64,000 bases of DNA. It comes from Acrocarpospora macrocephala (lineage in GTDB: Bacteria; Actinomycetota; Actinomycetes; Streptosporangiales; Streptosporangiaceae). This document shows, piece by piece, positions 25,672 to 33,845 of this stretch. A model generated the notes under the pieces. That model was not told the DNA's origin, made no database searches, and worked only from the letters and a program-made list of their open reading frames with translations. Numbering within the stretch: position 1 is the stretch's first letter; each line of letters starts with the position of its first letter. Location: assembly GCF_009687865.1 (NCBI RefSeq), contig NZ_BLAE01000021.1, forward strand, positions 1 to 64,000, given 5' to 3'. The position numbers and the translations under genes are program-made.

Positions 25672-26583
25672 TCACACACTCAACCGTGTCCGCGGGCCCG
25701 CCTTGAGCAGCCGGGACGGCAGCTCGCGGCCGACGATCTCCTGCGCCAGGGCGGCGACCTCCAGCAGCGCCTCCAGATCCACGCCCGTGTGCACGGACAT
25801 TTCCTGGAGCAAGTAGACCGCCTCCTCGCTGGCGATGTTGCCGGTGGCCCCCGGCGCGTACGGGCAGCCGCCGAGGCCGCCCACGCTGGCGTCGAACTCG
25901 GCCACGCCCAGTTCCAGGCCCGCGACCAGGTTGGCCAGGCCGGTGCCCCGGGTGTCGTGCAGGTGCAGGGCGAGGCGGCTATCGGGGGCCTGGTCGCGGA
26001 AGAGGCCGGTCAGCCGCCGGACCCGGGGTGGCGAGCCCATCCCCGTGGTGTCGCCGAAGCACACCGAGTCGGCCCCGTCGGCGACGGCGCGCAGGGCGAA
26101 CGCGGCGACGCGCTCGGCGGGCACCTCGCCCTCGTACGGGCAGCCGAACGCGGTCGCGACGATCACCTGGCAGGTCGCGCCGCTGCGGTGGGCGAAGTCG
26201 ATCACCTCGGCGATCCCGTCGAGTGATTGCTCCGGGGTGCGGTTCACATTCCGCAGGTTGTGCGTCTCGGAGGCCGACACGACGACCTCCAGGTCGGTGA
26301 AGCCGGCGGCCAGCGCGCGGCGCGCGCCGTTCAGATTGGGCACCAGCGCCGAGTACCCGACACCGGGGGCGGGCGCCACCGCGGCCCACACCTCGGCCGC
26401 GTCCGCCATCTGCGGGATGGCCTTGGGGTGCACGAACGCCACCGCCTCGATGCGGGACAGGCCGGTCGTGCCCAGCGCCGCGATCAGCTCGGCCTTGCGC
26501 GCGGCGGGCACCGGGGCCTCGTTCTGCAGCCCGTCGCGCGGGCCCACCTCGCGCAGCACGACGCTGGACGGGATGTCGGACAT
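25672..26583 (-). CDS. Hydroxymethylglutaryl-CoA lyase family protein
   Basis: A 303-residue DRE-TIM metallolyase. It has VGPRDGLQNE (metal-binding Asp and substrate Arg), FVHPKAIPQMAD, the HLHDTRG His-x-His metal motif and GGLGGCPYAPGATGN with the active-site Cys loop. It would cleave HMG-CoA, or a longer 3-hydroxy-3-methyl-glutaryl homologue, into acetyl-CoA and an oxo product. No methylcrotonyl-CoA carboxylase genes lie nearby, so a plain leucine pathway is not supported; this lyase may act on a branched intermediate of the island's own pathway. Confidence 0.94.
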   Translation of the reverse strand: MSDIPSSVVLREVGPRDGLQNEAPVPAARKAELIAALGTTGLSRIEAVAFVHPKAIPQMADAAEVWAAVAPAPGVGYSALVPNLNGARRALAAGFTDLEVVVSASETHNLRNVNRTPEQSLDGIAEVIDFAHRSGATCQVIVATAFGCPYEGEVPAERVAAFALRAVADGADSVCFGDTTGMGSPPRVRRLTGLFRDQAPDSRLALHLHDTRGTGLANLVAGLELGVAEFDASVGGLGGCPYAPGATGNIASEEAVYLLQEMSVHTGVDLEALLEVAALAQEIVGRELPSRLLKAGPRTRLSV

Positions 26584-26585
26584 GG

Positions 26586-27674
26586 CTACACTCCGAGGGC
26601 GCGGGCGACGATGTCGCGGTGGTGTGCGGGGGTGCCGAAGAGGGCGAAGCCGGTCAGCGCGCGCCGGAAGTGGTGGGAGAGCTCGTGCTCCCAGGTGAAC
26701 CCGATCCCGCCGTGCACGTGGATGGCCTCCCTGACCACGTGCAGCACGGCGTCACCGGCGCGCGCCTTCGCCATGGAGGCGGTGAGCTCCCAGCCCGGTT
26801 CCCCGGCGGCGGCCTGGTCGAGCGCGCGCTCCACCGCCGACCTGGCGGTGGCCGTCTCCGCGTACATGTCGGCCAGCTTGTGCTTGATCGCCTGGAAGGA
26901 GCCGATGGCGCGGCCGAACTGAGTGCGGGTTTTGGCGTAGTCGACGGCCAGCCCCAGGCATCGTTCGCCGATGCCGAGGGCGTCCGCCGCGGTCAGCAGC
27001 GCGCCTTCGGTGAACGCCCGCTCGGCCAGCTCACGCGCCCGCGCGCCCTCCGCCAGCACCTGCCCGCGGGTCTGGTCCATGGTCAGGATCGCCAGGCCCC
27101 GGCCGTGGTCCAGGGCCCGCATCGGCTCGGCCAGCAGGCCGTCCGCGCCGCGCTCGACCAGGACCAGGGCGGTGCGGGCCAGCACGATGAAGTGGGTCGC
27201 CGCCTCGCCGGCCGCGACGAACCGCTTGCGCCCGGAGATCCGGCACTCGCCGTCCCCCGGCTCCACCTCGGTCCCCGGCGCGTCCAGCGCCACCCCGGCG
27301 CTGTCCTCGTGCAGGGCCAGGGCCACCACCGCGCGCCCGGCCACGATCTCGGCCAGCAGGCCGCGGCCCGGCTCGGCGCCGGACCTGGCCAGCAGCGGCA
27401 CGGCCAGCCCGGCCGTGACCAGGAGCGAGGCGGGCAGCCCGACCCGGCCGGCCTCGATCAGGGCGGCCCCCAGGTCGGCGATGGATCCGCCCTGGCCGCC
27501 CGCCCGCTCGTCCAGCAGCAGGCCGGGCAGGCCCAGCTCCTCGGCGAGCGCCCGCCACAGCGGCTCGCCCGGCCCGCCGAGGGAGTCCCGGCTGACCGCG
27601 ACCGGGCTGCGGGCGTCGAGGAACCGGCCAACGGTCGCCCCGAACTCGGCGCGGAGCGCCGCGTCCTCCCTCAT
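26586..27674 (-). CDS. Acyl-CoA dehydrogenase, short/divergent subunit type
   Basis: A 362-residue acyl-CoA dehydrogenase-like protein with FGRAIGSFQAIKHKLADMYAE and HVHGGIGFTWEHELSHHFRRA. The central motif is divergent (LALHEDSAGV replaces the TEPDAGSD-like element), as in non-catalytic subunits of heteromeric enzymes. The full-length dehydrogenase at 31152-32348 is a possible partner. ATG 27674 is preferred over an upstream in-frame start because AAGGA precedes it and the operator at 27696 would otherwise be coding. Confidence 0.9.
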   Translation of the reverse strand: MREDAALRAEFGATVGRFLDARSPVAVSRDSLGGPGEPLWRALAEELGLPGLLLDERAGGQGGSIADLGAALIEAGRVGLPASLLVTAGLAVPLLARSGAEPGRGLLAEIVAGRAVVALALHEDSAGVALDAPGTEVEPGDGECRISGRKRFVAAGEAATHFIVLARTALVLVERGADGLLAEPMRALDHGRGLAILTMDQTRGQVLAEGARARELAERAFTEGALLTAADALGIGERCLGLAVDYAKTRTQFGRAIGSFQAIKHKLADMYAETATARSAVERALDQAAAGEPGWELTASMAKARAGDAVLHVVREAIHVHGGIGFTWEHELSHHFRRALTGFALFGTPAHHRDIVARALGV

Positions 27675-27695
27675 GCGGATCCTTTCGTACTGCCG

Positions 27696-27709
27696 AGCAA
27701 GCAATTGCT
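27696..27709. promoter_or_regulatory. KstR2-like operator before dehydrogenase-HMGL-MaoC operon
   Basis: agcaagcaattgct matches AnCAAGnnCTTGnT with one mismatch and extends as a palindrome AAGCAATTGCTT. It is 22 bp upstream of the ATG at 27674 and in the gap after the repressor gene's stop. Confidence 0.75.
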
Positions 27710-27754
27710 TCAATCTTGGACCAGGCCGCGGCCCCTGCCGGGGGCGGCCCCGGC

Positions 27755-28396
27755 TCAAGGAGCCGGGACGTTCACCCCGTTCAGGAGCAGCTCGGTCTCG
27801 ATGTGGATGATCTCGTCGATGGTGATGGGCCCGTCAGGGTCGAACCAGCGGATGATGGCCTGCACGGCGCCCATCACGGTCCGGTACACCATCCGCGCGC
27901 TGAACTCCTTCCGGAAGACGCCCCCGGCCATGCCGGCGTCGATGACGTCCATCCAGATCTGGGCGATCTCGTTCTGGCCGCGGGAGATACTCGGGAAGTC
28001 CTGCACGTAGTGCCAGTCGTTCTGCAGGATCAGGACCTGGTAGCGGTTGCGGGCCACGCTCAGCAGCGCCCGCGCCATCAGCTCCCGCAGCGCCTCGGCG
28101 GGACCCGCCGCGTCCGCGACCGCGGCGCGGTACTCCCTGATCACCGTGTCCAGGTAGTCCAGGAGCACCTGCTCGACGATCGCCTCCTTGGAGTCGAAGT
28201 AGTAGTAGAGGCTGCCGGAGAGCATGCCCGCCTCGTCCGCCACGTCGCGCACCGTCGCGCTGGAGAAGCCCTTCTCGGCGAAGACCTTGGCCGCGGCGAG
28301 CAGGACGCTCTCCTTGCGCGCCTGCCCGATGGGCGACCCGGTCGACTTGCGCCGGTTCCCGGTAGCGCTCTTGGTGGTCTTTCCTGGAGGGGTCAT
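27755..28396 (-). CDS. TetR/AcrR family regulator, KstR2-like
   Basis: A 213-residue TetR repressor. The N-terminal helix-turn-helix reads VFAEKGFSSATVRDVADEAGMLSGSLYYYFDSKE, very close to the KstR2 pattern as I recall it, and the ligand domain keeps IWMDVIDAGMAGGVF and IIRWFDPDGP. KstR2 in mycobacteria senses a CoA thioester and binds AnCAAGnnCTTGnT. Matching sites occur in six gaps of this island, which supports the assignment. The gene follows the thiolase by 60 bp. A true ortholog or a paralogue with a new ligand cannot be told apart here. Confidence 0.9.
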   Translation of the reverse strand: MTPPGKTTKSATGNRRKSTGSPIGQARKESVLLAAAKVFAEKGFSSATVRDVADEAGMLSGSLYYYFDSKEAIVEQVLLDYLDTVIREYRAAVADAAGPAEALRELMARALLSVARNRYQVLILQNDWHYVQDFPSISRGQNEIAQIWMDVIDAGMAGGVFRKEFSARMVYRTVMGAVQAIIRWFDPDGPITIDEIIHIETELLLNGVNVPAP

Positions 28397-28456
28397 CGAG
28401 TGTCCTACCTCAACTGAACAACGGTCAGGGAAATCGGGCGTGTTCGCCCCGGTGGC

Positions 28457-29644
28457 TCAGGGCGCTCGATCCGACACGATCGAGACGGCGCTCACGAGCG
28501 CGCCGGGACTGCCTCCTTGATTCTGCACCAGGCCGAACCCGGGATTGGCTACTTGACGTTCCCCGGCCTCGCCCCGGAACTGCAGCCACATCTCGAACAG
28601 CATGCGCAGCCCGCTCGCGCCGACGGGATGACCGAAACTCTTCAGGCCCCCGTCGGGATTGACCGGCAGCGCGCCGCCCAGGTCGTAGCGCCCGGCCAGC
28701 ACATCCTCCCAGGCCCGGCCGCGAGCCGAGAAACCGAGTTCCTCCATCAGCACCAGCTCGGTCGGCGTGAAGCAGTCGTGCACCTCGGCCAGCGAGATCT
28801 GGGTGGCCGGGTCGGTGATCCCGGCCTGCTCGTACGCCACCCGGCTGGAGTTGACCACCTCGGGCAGGTCGGAGTAGTCGTACCGGTCGTCGTTGCGCCC
28901 GGTCGCGGCACCGGCGCTGAGCGCGAGCGCGTGCACGTACAGCGGGCGGTCGGTGTACTTGCGGGCGTCCTCGGCCCGGACGATGACCGCCGCCGCGGCG
29001 CCGTCGGCGACCCCGGAGCTGTCGAAGACGCTCAGCCGCCCGGCGATGGCCGGGGCGCGGGCGATGACCTGTTTCGGCACGCTCTTGCGGAACTGCGCGC
29101 GCGGGTTCAGCGCGCCGTTGGCGTGGTTCCGCCAGGCGATGTGGGTCATCGCCTCCTTGACCTGCTCCTCGGAGATCCCGTACCGGCGCGCGTAGGACGG
29201 CACGATCATCGAGTACATGGCGGGCGCGCTGAGGTTGGCGGGCGTGCCGTCGCCGGGCACGCTGGGCATCTCCAGGCCGGAGAAGCCGAAGTCCTTCAGC
29301 TTCTCGCCGCCCACAGCCATGACCGTGTCGTACGCCCCTGAGGACACGGCGTAACACGCGTTCCTGAACGCCTCGGAGCCGGTGGCGCACATGTTCTCCA
29401 CCCGGGTGACCGGGCGGTCGGCGATGTTCATCGGCCGGGTCAGGGTGAGGCCGGAGACGCCGGAGGTCATCGTGCCGAGCCAGAAGGCGTCCACGTCGCC
29501 GAGCTCCAGTCCTGGCACGCTCCCCACGGCGCCGAGGGTCGCCTCGACCAGGAGGTCGTCGACGTCTTTGTCCCAGAGCTCGCCGAATCGGGTGCAGCTC
29601 ATGCCGACGACGGCCACCGGGTTCTTCAGGGCGTGGGCGGGCAT
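28457..29644 (-). CDS. Thiolase (acetyl-CoA acetyltransferase family)
   Basis: A 395-residue thiolase with the nucleophilic Cys in VENMCATGSEAF, ADGAAAAVIVRAED, AEVHDCFTPTELV and the intact GGLKSFGHPVGASGLRM loop. It should cleave or form a 3-oxoacyl-CoA. It overlaps the HMG-CoA-synthase-like/OB fusion gene by ATGA. In archaea a thiolase of this subgroup, HMG-CoA synthase and DUF35 form one complex, so a similar complex is plausible. Confidence 0.93.
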   Translation of the reverse strand: MPAHALKNPVAVVGMSCTRFGELWDKDVDDLLVEATLGAVGSVPGLELGDVDAFWLGTMTSGVSGLTLTRPMNIADRPVTRVENMCATGSEAFRNACYAVSSGAYDTVMAVGGEKLKDFGFSGLEMPSVPGDGTPANLSAPAMYSMIVPSYARRYGISEEQVKEAMTHIAWRNHANGALNPRAQFRKSVPKQVIARAPAIAGRLSVFDSSGVADGAAAAVIVRAEDARKYTDRPLYVHALALSAGAATGRNDDRYDYSDLPEVVNSSRVAYEQAGITDPATQISLAEVHDCFTPTELVLMEELGFSARGRAWEDVLAGRYDLGGALPVNPDGGLKSFGHPVGASGLRMLFEMWLQFRGEAGERQVANPGFGLVQNQGGSPGALVSAVSIVSDRAP

Positions 29645-31032
29645 CAGGACTCCTCCTCGTGGGGGCGAACCTTCCAGATGTAGTTGCGGATCTCGTTGGC
29701 GGCCACGCCGGCCAGCCGGAAGACGGGTTCCACCCGGTCCCCGATGGCCACCTCGCGCCCGGGGGCGTCGGTCATCTCGAACTCGAACCGGCCGCCGCCG
29801 TCGAAGTCCACGGCCACCGCCTTGGCCGGGAGCTGCACCGACTCGGAGAGCCAGTCGTCGGTGAAGGTCGCCACGGTGCCGAGCAGGTCGCGCAGGGACA
29901 CCGGCTCACCCCGGTCGGCGGCCCCGCAGCCGAGGCAGACCCGGCGCGGCGGCAGGTTCCTGGTGCCGCAGGCGGCGCACTGGGCCGCGGTGAAGGAGAA
30001 CTTCCAGCGCATGTTCCGCCAGGAGGCGGGCGGGGCGGGGGCCTTGGCCTCCGGACGCCGCGGCGGCTCCCGGTCGAGCAGGCCCCGCCAGGTGAGGTAC
30101 TCGGCGTAGCGGAGCGGGAGCACCGCGCGGGGCTCCGGCGGGACGGCCGCCCGGTAGGCGGCCAGCTTCGGCGTGGCGCGGAACACGAACGCGTCGGCCC
30201 CGTCGGCGGCCAGCACGGCCAGGATGGTCTGCCCCGGCTCGGCCTGGTCCAGCGCGGCGCAGAGCCGGACGCCGAAGTCCGCCGCGCCCGCGTAGCCGGC
30301 GTCGGCGGTGAGCCCGGCCGCGAGCCGGGCCGGCTCGAAGCGGCGGCGCGCCTCCCGCACGGCCCGCGCGTGCGGACCGCTGATCACGACGTGGTCGATC
30401 TCGTCAGGTTCCAGCCCCGCCTCCTTGGCCGCCGCCGCGGTCACCGCCTCGACGGCCTCCAGGTAGTCCTCGACGCCGAAACGTTCCTCCCAGGTCCTGG
30501 TGCGGATCGCGCCGGGAACCCGCCAGCGGTCCAGCAGCTCCATGGTGCGGGACGCGCCGCCCAGCAGCTCGGCGATGGGATCGTCCCCCATGGTGAAGGC
30601 GGCGGCCGCGTCGCCGCCGAGCAGCTCGTCCTCCGAGCCGGGCAGCCCGTATCTCAGGTCGGCCAGCGCGACGACGGCTCCATCGCCGCGCAGGCCCGCC
30701 CGGAGGGCGCCCGCGCCGGACCTGATGGCGCCGCCCGCGTCGAAGGCCGCCAGCTCCTCGGGCAGGCCGAGCGCCATGGCGATCGCGGCGGCGTTGCCGC
30801 GCTCCAGGTAGGCGGGGCGGGTGCTGGCGAACCACAGCTCGGCGGCCGGGAATCCGGGCGCGCGCCGCAGGGCGCGCCGGGCCGCCTCCACCGCGAGCGT
30901 GGTGCTGTCCTCGTCGTGCCCGGCCACCGCGCGCGCACCGCTCAGCCCCGGCAGCCCGAGGGAGGCGCCGATCTCCCCCCGGTCCAGCCGGTACGCCGGG
31001 ACGTACACACCGTAAGAGGTGATTCCGCTCAT
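29644..31032 (-). CDS. HMG-CoA-synthase-like / DUF35 Zn-ribbon OB-fold fusion
   Basis: A 462-residue fusion. Residues ~1-330 have the HMG-CoA synthase/KAS III pattern (ITSYGVYVPAYRLDRGEI, DDPIAELLGG). Residues ~352-462 are a DUF35 domain with zinc ribbon CAACGTRNLPPRRVCLGCG and an OB-fold. The segment aligned with the catalytic-Cys loop of HMG-CoA synthases reads FDAGGAIRSGAGAL (about 97-110), without Cys, so normal condensation is doubtful. ATG 31032 is chosen to exclude the promoter with the operator. It heads the operon HMGCS-OB, thiolase and probably the repressor gene. Confidence 0.9.
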   Translation of the reverse strand: MSGITSYGVYVPAYRLDRGEIGASLGLPGLSGARAVAGHDEDSTTLAVEAARRALRRAPGFPAAELWFASTRPAYLERGNAAAIAMALGLPEELAAFDAGGAIRSGAGALRAGLRGDGAVVALADLRYGLPGSEDELLGGDAAAAFTMGDDPIAELLGGASRTMELLDRWRVPGAIRTRTWEERFGVEDYLEAVEAVTAAAAKEAGLEPDEIDHVVISGPHARAVREARRRFEPARLAAGLTADAGYAGAADFGVRLCAALDQAEPGQTILAVLAADGADAFVFRATPKLAAYRAAVPPEPRAVLPLRYAEYLTWRGLLDREPPRRPEAKAPAPPASWRNMRWKFSFTAAQCAACGTRNLPPRRVCLGCGAADRGEPVSLRDLLGTVATFTDDWLSESVQLPAKAVAVDFDGGGRFEFEMTDAPGREVAIGDRVEPVFRLAGVAANEIRNYIWKVRPHEEES

Positions 31033-31075
31033 CAAGGCTCCTCTTGGTCCTGGTACGCGTCCCGTGAGCGTGTAA

Positions 31076-31089
31076 ATCAAGCGATTGCT
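31076..31089. promoter_or_regulatory. KstR2-like operator in divergent gap
   Basis: atcaagcgattgct matches AnCAAGnnCTTGnT with one mismatch. It lies in the 119-bp gap between the leftward HMGCS-OB gene (31032) and the rightward dehydrogenase gene (31152). It would let the repressor control both operons and, through the left one, its own expression. Confidence 0.78.
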
Positions 31090-31151
31090 TTGCTAGCATA
31101 GCCAGACCCGGACGGCGAGAGCAAACAGCCGCCCGACCGACCTGGAGGACC

Positions 31152-32348
31152 ATGAACCGGCTATCGGAGGAGGAGTTCCACCGCGAGGCGGCCGAATTCC
31201 TCGACTCCTACACCTCCCGCCGCTCCGGCGGGACCGGCCGCCCGGTCTGGGGCCAGGGCGACGACCGGGTCTCGGTGGTCGCCGAGCGGGCCGAGGGCGA
31301 GCAGGAGGAGATCGCCCGCCTCAAGGACTACCGCGCCGCCCTCGACCGGGCCGGGCTGGCCTGGATCAACGGCCCGGCCGCCTACGGCGGGCGCGAGCTG
31401 CCCACCCCGTACGCGACCGCGTTCCGCGAGCTGGAATCGCAGTACGACCTCCCCGACGACGGCTACACCCGGTTCAGCGTCTCGACGTTCTGCCCCGCGC
31501 TCCTCACCCACGGCTCGGACTTCCTCAAGACCACCTACCTGCGCCGCCTCAGAACCGCCGGCCTCCTCGCCTGCCAGCTCTTCTCCGAACCCGGCGCGGG
31601 CTCCGACCTGGCCGGTCTGACCACCCGGGCGGAGCGGCGCGGCGACGGGTGGGTCCTCAACGGGCAGAAGGTGTGGAGCTCCGGCGCCCACTACAGCGAC
31701 CTGGGACTGTGCATCGCCCGGACCAACCGCGACGCGCCCAAACACGCCGGGCTGTCCACCTTCCTGGTCGACATGCGGGCGCCCGGCGTCGAGATCCGCC
31801 CGATCCGGCAGCTGACCGGTGGCGCCTCGTTCGACGAGGTGTTCCTCACCGACGTGTACGTGCCCGACGACCACCGCCTCGGCGAGGTGGACCAGGGCTG
31901 GCGGGTCGTGGTGGACGTGCTGCTCAACGAGCGCGGCGCGATCGGCCTGGAGAGCGGGCTCGACGAGGAACTGCTGGCCCGCCTGGTGGACCTGGCCAGG
32001 CACACCGGCGCGGCCAGGGACGCGCGGATCCGCGACGCCCTGGCCGACCTGCACATCAGGAGCTGGGCGGCGCGCGAGACCACGGCCCGGATGCTCAGCG
32101 GCGGGGTCCCCGGCCCCGAACTGGCCGTCACCAAGCTGATCCTCACCGACCTGCTGCGCCGGGCCGGGGACATCGCCGCGGACGCGCTCGGCGCCGCCCT
32201 GGTCGCCGACACCGGCGAGTGGGGCACCTACGCCTGGTCGGAGCTGATCCTCGGGCTGCCCGGCCTGCGGGTCGGCGGCGGCACCGACGAAATCATGCGC
32301 AACGCCGTGGGCGAGCGCGTGCTGGGACTACCGAAGGACGCCCGATGA
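31152..32348 (+). CDS. Acyl-CoA dehydrogenase, long subunit type
   Basis: A 398-residue acyl-CoA dehydrogenase. It has LFSEPGAGSDLAGLTT, LNGQKVWSSGAHYSDLG and the C-terminal GGGTDEIMRNAVGERVLGLP, where the usual catalytic Glu position is Gly, again like heteromeric actinobacterial enzymes. The short dehydrogenase at 26586 could be its partner. It starts the only long rightward operon on the right side of the island (dehydrogenase, LLM, SnoaL-like). Confidence 0.92.
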   Translation: MNRLSEEEFHREAAEFLDSYTSRRSGGTGRPVWGQGDDRVSVVAERAEGEQEEIARLKDYRAALDRAGLAWINGPAAYGGRELPTPYATAFRELESQYDLPDDGYTRFSVSTFCPALLTHGSDFLKTTYLRRLRTAGLLACQLFSEPGAGSDLAGLTTRAERRGDGWVLNGQKVWSSGAHYSDLGLCIARTNRDAPKHAGLSTFLVDMRAPGVEIRPIRQLTGGASFDEVFLTDVYVPDDHRLGEVDQGWRVVVDVLLNERGAIGLESGLDEELLARLVDLARHTGAARDARIRDALADLHIRSWAARETTARMLSGGVPGPELAVTKLILTDLLRRAGDIAADALGAALVADTGEWGTYAWSELILGLPGLRVGGGTDEIMRNAVGERVLGLPKDAR

Positions 32349-33376
32349 AGATCGACCTTGGTTTGATCGGTTCCTCCGCCGCCGTCTGCGGCCCGGCCGC
32401 GGCGTGGGCCGAGCGGGCCGGTTTCGACGGCGTGTGGGCGAGCGAGAGCGTGACCGACGCCTTCCTGCAGTCGCAGGCGGCCCTCATGGCCACCAGCGGG
32501 ACGACGGTCGGCACGGCCATCGCGGTGGCCTTCGCGCGCAACCCGATGTCCACCGCGTACCTGGGGTGGGATCTGGCCGCGCTGTCCGGCGGGCGCTTCG
32601 TGATGGGCTTGGGCACCCAGGTGCGGGCGCACGTCGAGCGGCGCTTCTCGATGCCGTGGGGCAGCCCGGTGGCGCGCATGCGCGACTTCCTCACCGCGCT
32701 GGACGCGATCTGGAGCGCGTGGCGCACCGGGACGAAGCTGAACTACGAGGGGCCCTACTACCGGCACACGCTGATGTCGCCGGTGTTCACGCCGGACCGG
32801 CACGAGCTGCCCATCCCCGTGATGATCGCCGCCGTCGGGGATCGGATGACCGAGCTGGGCGGGGAGCTGTGCGACGGCCTGATCCTGCACGGCGTGACCA
32901 CCGCGGCCTACCTGGACGAGGTCACCCTGCCCGCGCTGGAGCGCGGCCTGGCCGCGGCCTCGCGCGATCGGTCGCGGGTGTCGCTCTACTGCCCCATCTT
33001 CATGGTGATGGGGGACACCGAGGAGCAGTTCGAGGCGATGAAGCGCAAGACCAGGGAGCAGATCGCGTTCTACGCCTCCACCCCCGCCTACCGGCGCGTG
33101 CTGGCCAGCGTGGGATACGAGGAGCTGCAGCCCGAGCTGCGCGAGCTGTCCCGGGCGGGCGAGTGGACCAGGATGGGCGACCTGATCGACGACACGCTGC
33201 TGGGGCACATCGCGGTGCTGGGACGGCCCGAGGAGATGCCGAAGCTCTGCGCCGAGCGGTTCGGCGGGCGGCTGGACCGGATCTCGTCCTACTACCCGTG
33301 GCCGGTCGAGGACGACCGGCTGAGCGACATCCTCCGCGGCTTCGCGGACGAGGGAAAGCGAGAGGTGGCCCGATGA
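32345..33376 (+). CDS. LLM class F420-dependent oxidoreductase
   Basis: A 343-residue LLM protein: MKIDLGLIGSSAAV, FDGVWASESVTDAF, AIAVAFARNPMSTAYLGWDLAALSGGRFVMGLGTQV and HELPIPVMIAAVG. This matches the TIGR03617-like F420 subgroup pattern with an early ARNP motif. The ATG at 32345 overlaps the dehydrogenase stop and its stop overlaps the SnoaL-like gene. Fifth LLM of the island; distinct in length and motif from the others, so a separate reaction is likely. Confidence 0.93.
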   Translation: MKIDLGLIGSSAAVCGPAAAWAERAGFDGVWASESVTDAFLQSQAALMATSGTTVGTAIAVAFARNPMSTAYLGWDLAALSGGRFVMGLGTQVRAHVERRFSMPWGSPVARMRDFLTALDAIWSAWRTGTKLNYEGPYYRHTLMSPVFTPDRHELPIPVMIAAVGDRMTELGGELCDGLILHGVTTAAYLDEVTLPALERGLAAASRDRSRVSLYCPIFMVMGDTEEQFEAMKRKTREQIAFYASTPAYRRVLASVGYEELQPELRELSRAGEWTRMGDLIDDTLLGHIAVLGRPEEMPKLCAERFGGRLDRISSYYPWPVEDDRLSDILRGFADEGKREVAR

Positions 33377-33840
33377 ACGATTGGCGGGAGGCGGCCGACA
33401 GGCAGGCCGTCACCGAGGTGCTGCTGGCCTACTGCGACCTGGTGGACCGGGCCGAGGTGGACGAGCTGGCCAGCATCTTCACCGAGGGCGCCTCCTTCGA
33501 CTACGGCAACGGCGCGGTGTTCACCGGCAGGGAGTCGCTGCGCGCCCTCTTCGCCGACCGGCTGGGGCGCTATCGCGCCACCAACCACCACCTGTCCAAC
33601 ATCCGGGTGGAGCTGTCCGGCGACGCCGCGTCGGCCGTCAGCTACGTGTACGCCTGGCACGAGAGCGCGGCCAACGGCGAGCAGCTGCACATCTGGGGGC
33701 GGTACGTCGACACGCTGGCCCGCTCGGGAGCGGGCTGGCTGCTGGACACCCGCCAGGTGCGGGTGGCCGGGGCCGCGACCCACCCGGCCTCCCCGCTGCC
33801 GGAGCGGTTCGAGCGGTATCCGCGCCGCGACCTCGGCTGA
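33373..33840 (+). CDS. SnoaL/NTF2-like small protein
   Basis: A 155-residue NTF2-fold protein of the SnoaL_4 kind: VTEVLLAYCDLVDRAEVDELASIF, FTGRESLRALF, TNHHLSNIRVE. Members act as hydratases, isomerases or dioxygenase small subunits. No dioxygenase large subunit is nearby, so a dehydratase or isomerase role on an acyl-CoA or ketone intermediate is more likely (inference). ATG 33373 overlaps the LLM stop. Confidence 0.9.
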   Translation: MNDWREAADRQAVTEVLLAYCDLVDRAEVDELASIFTEGASFDYGNGAVFTGRESLRALFADRLGRYRATNHHLSNIRVELSGDAASAVSYVYAWHESAANGEQLHIWGRYVDTLARSGAGWLLDTRQVRVAGAATHPASPLPERFERYPRRDLG

Positions 33841-33845
33841 GCTGG

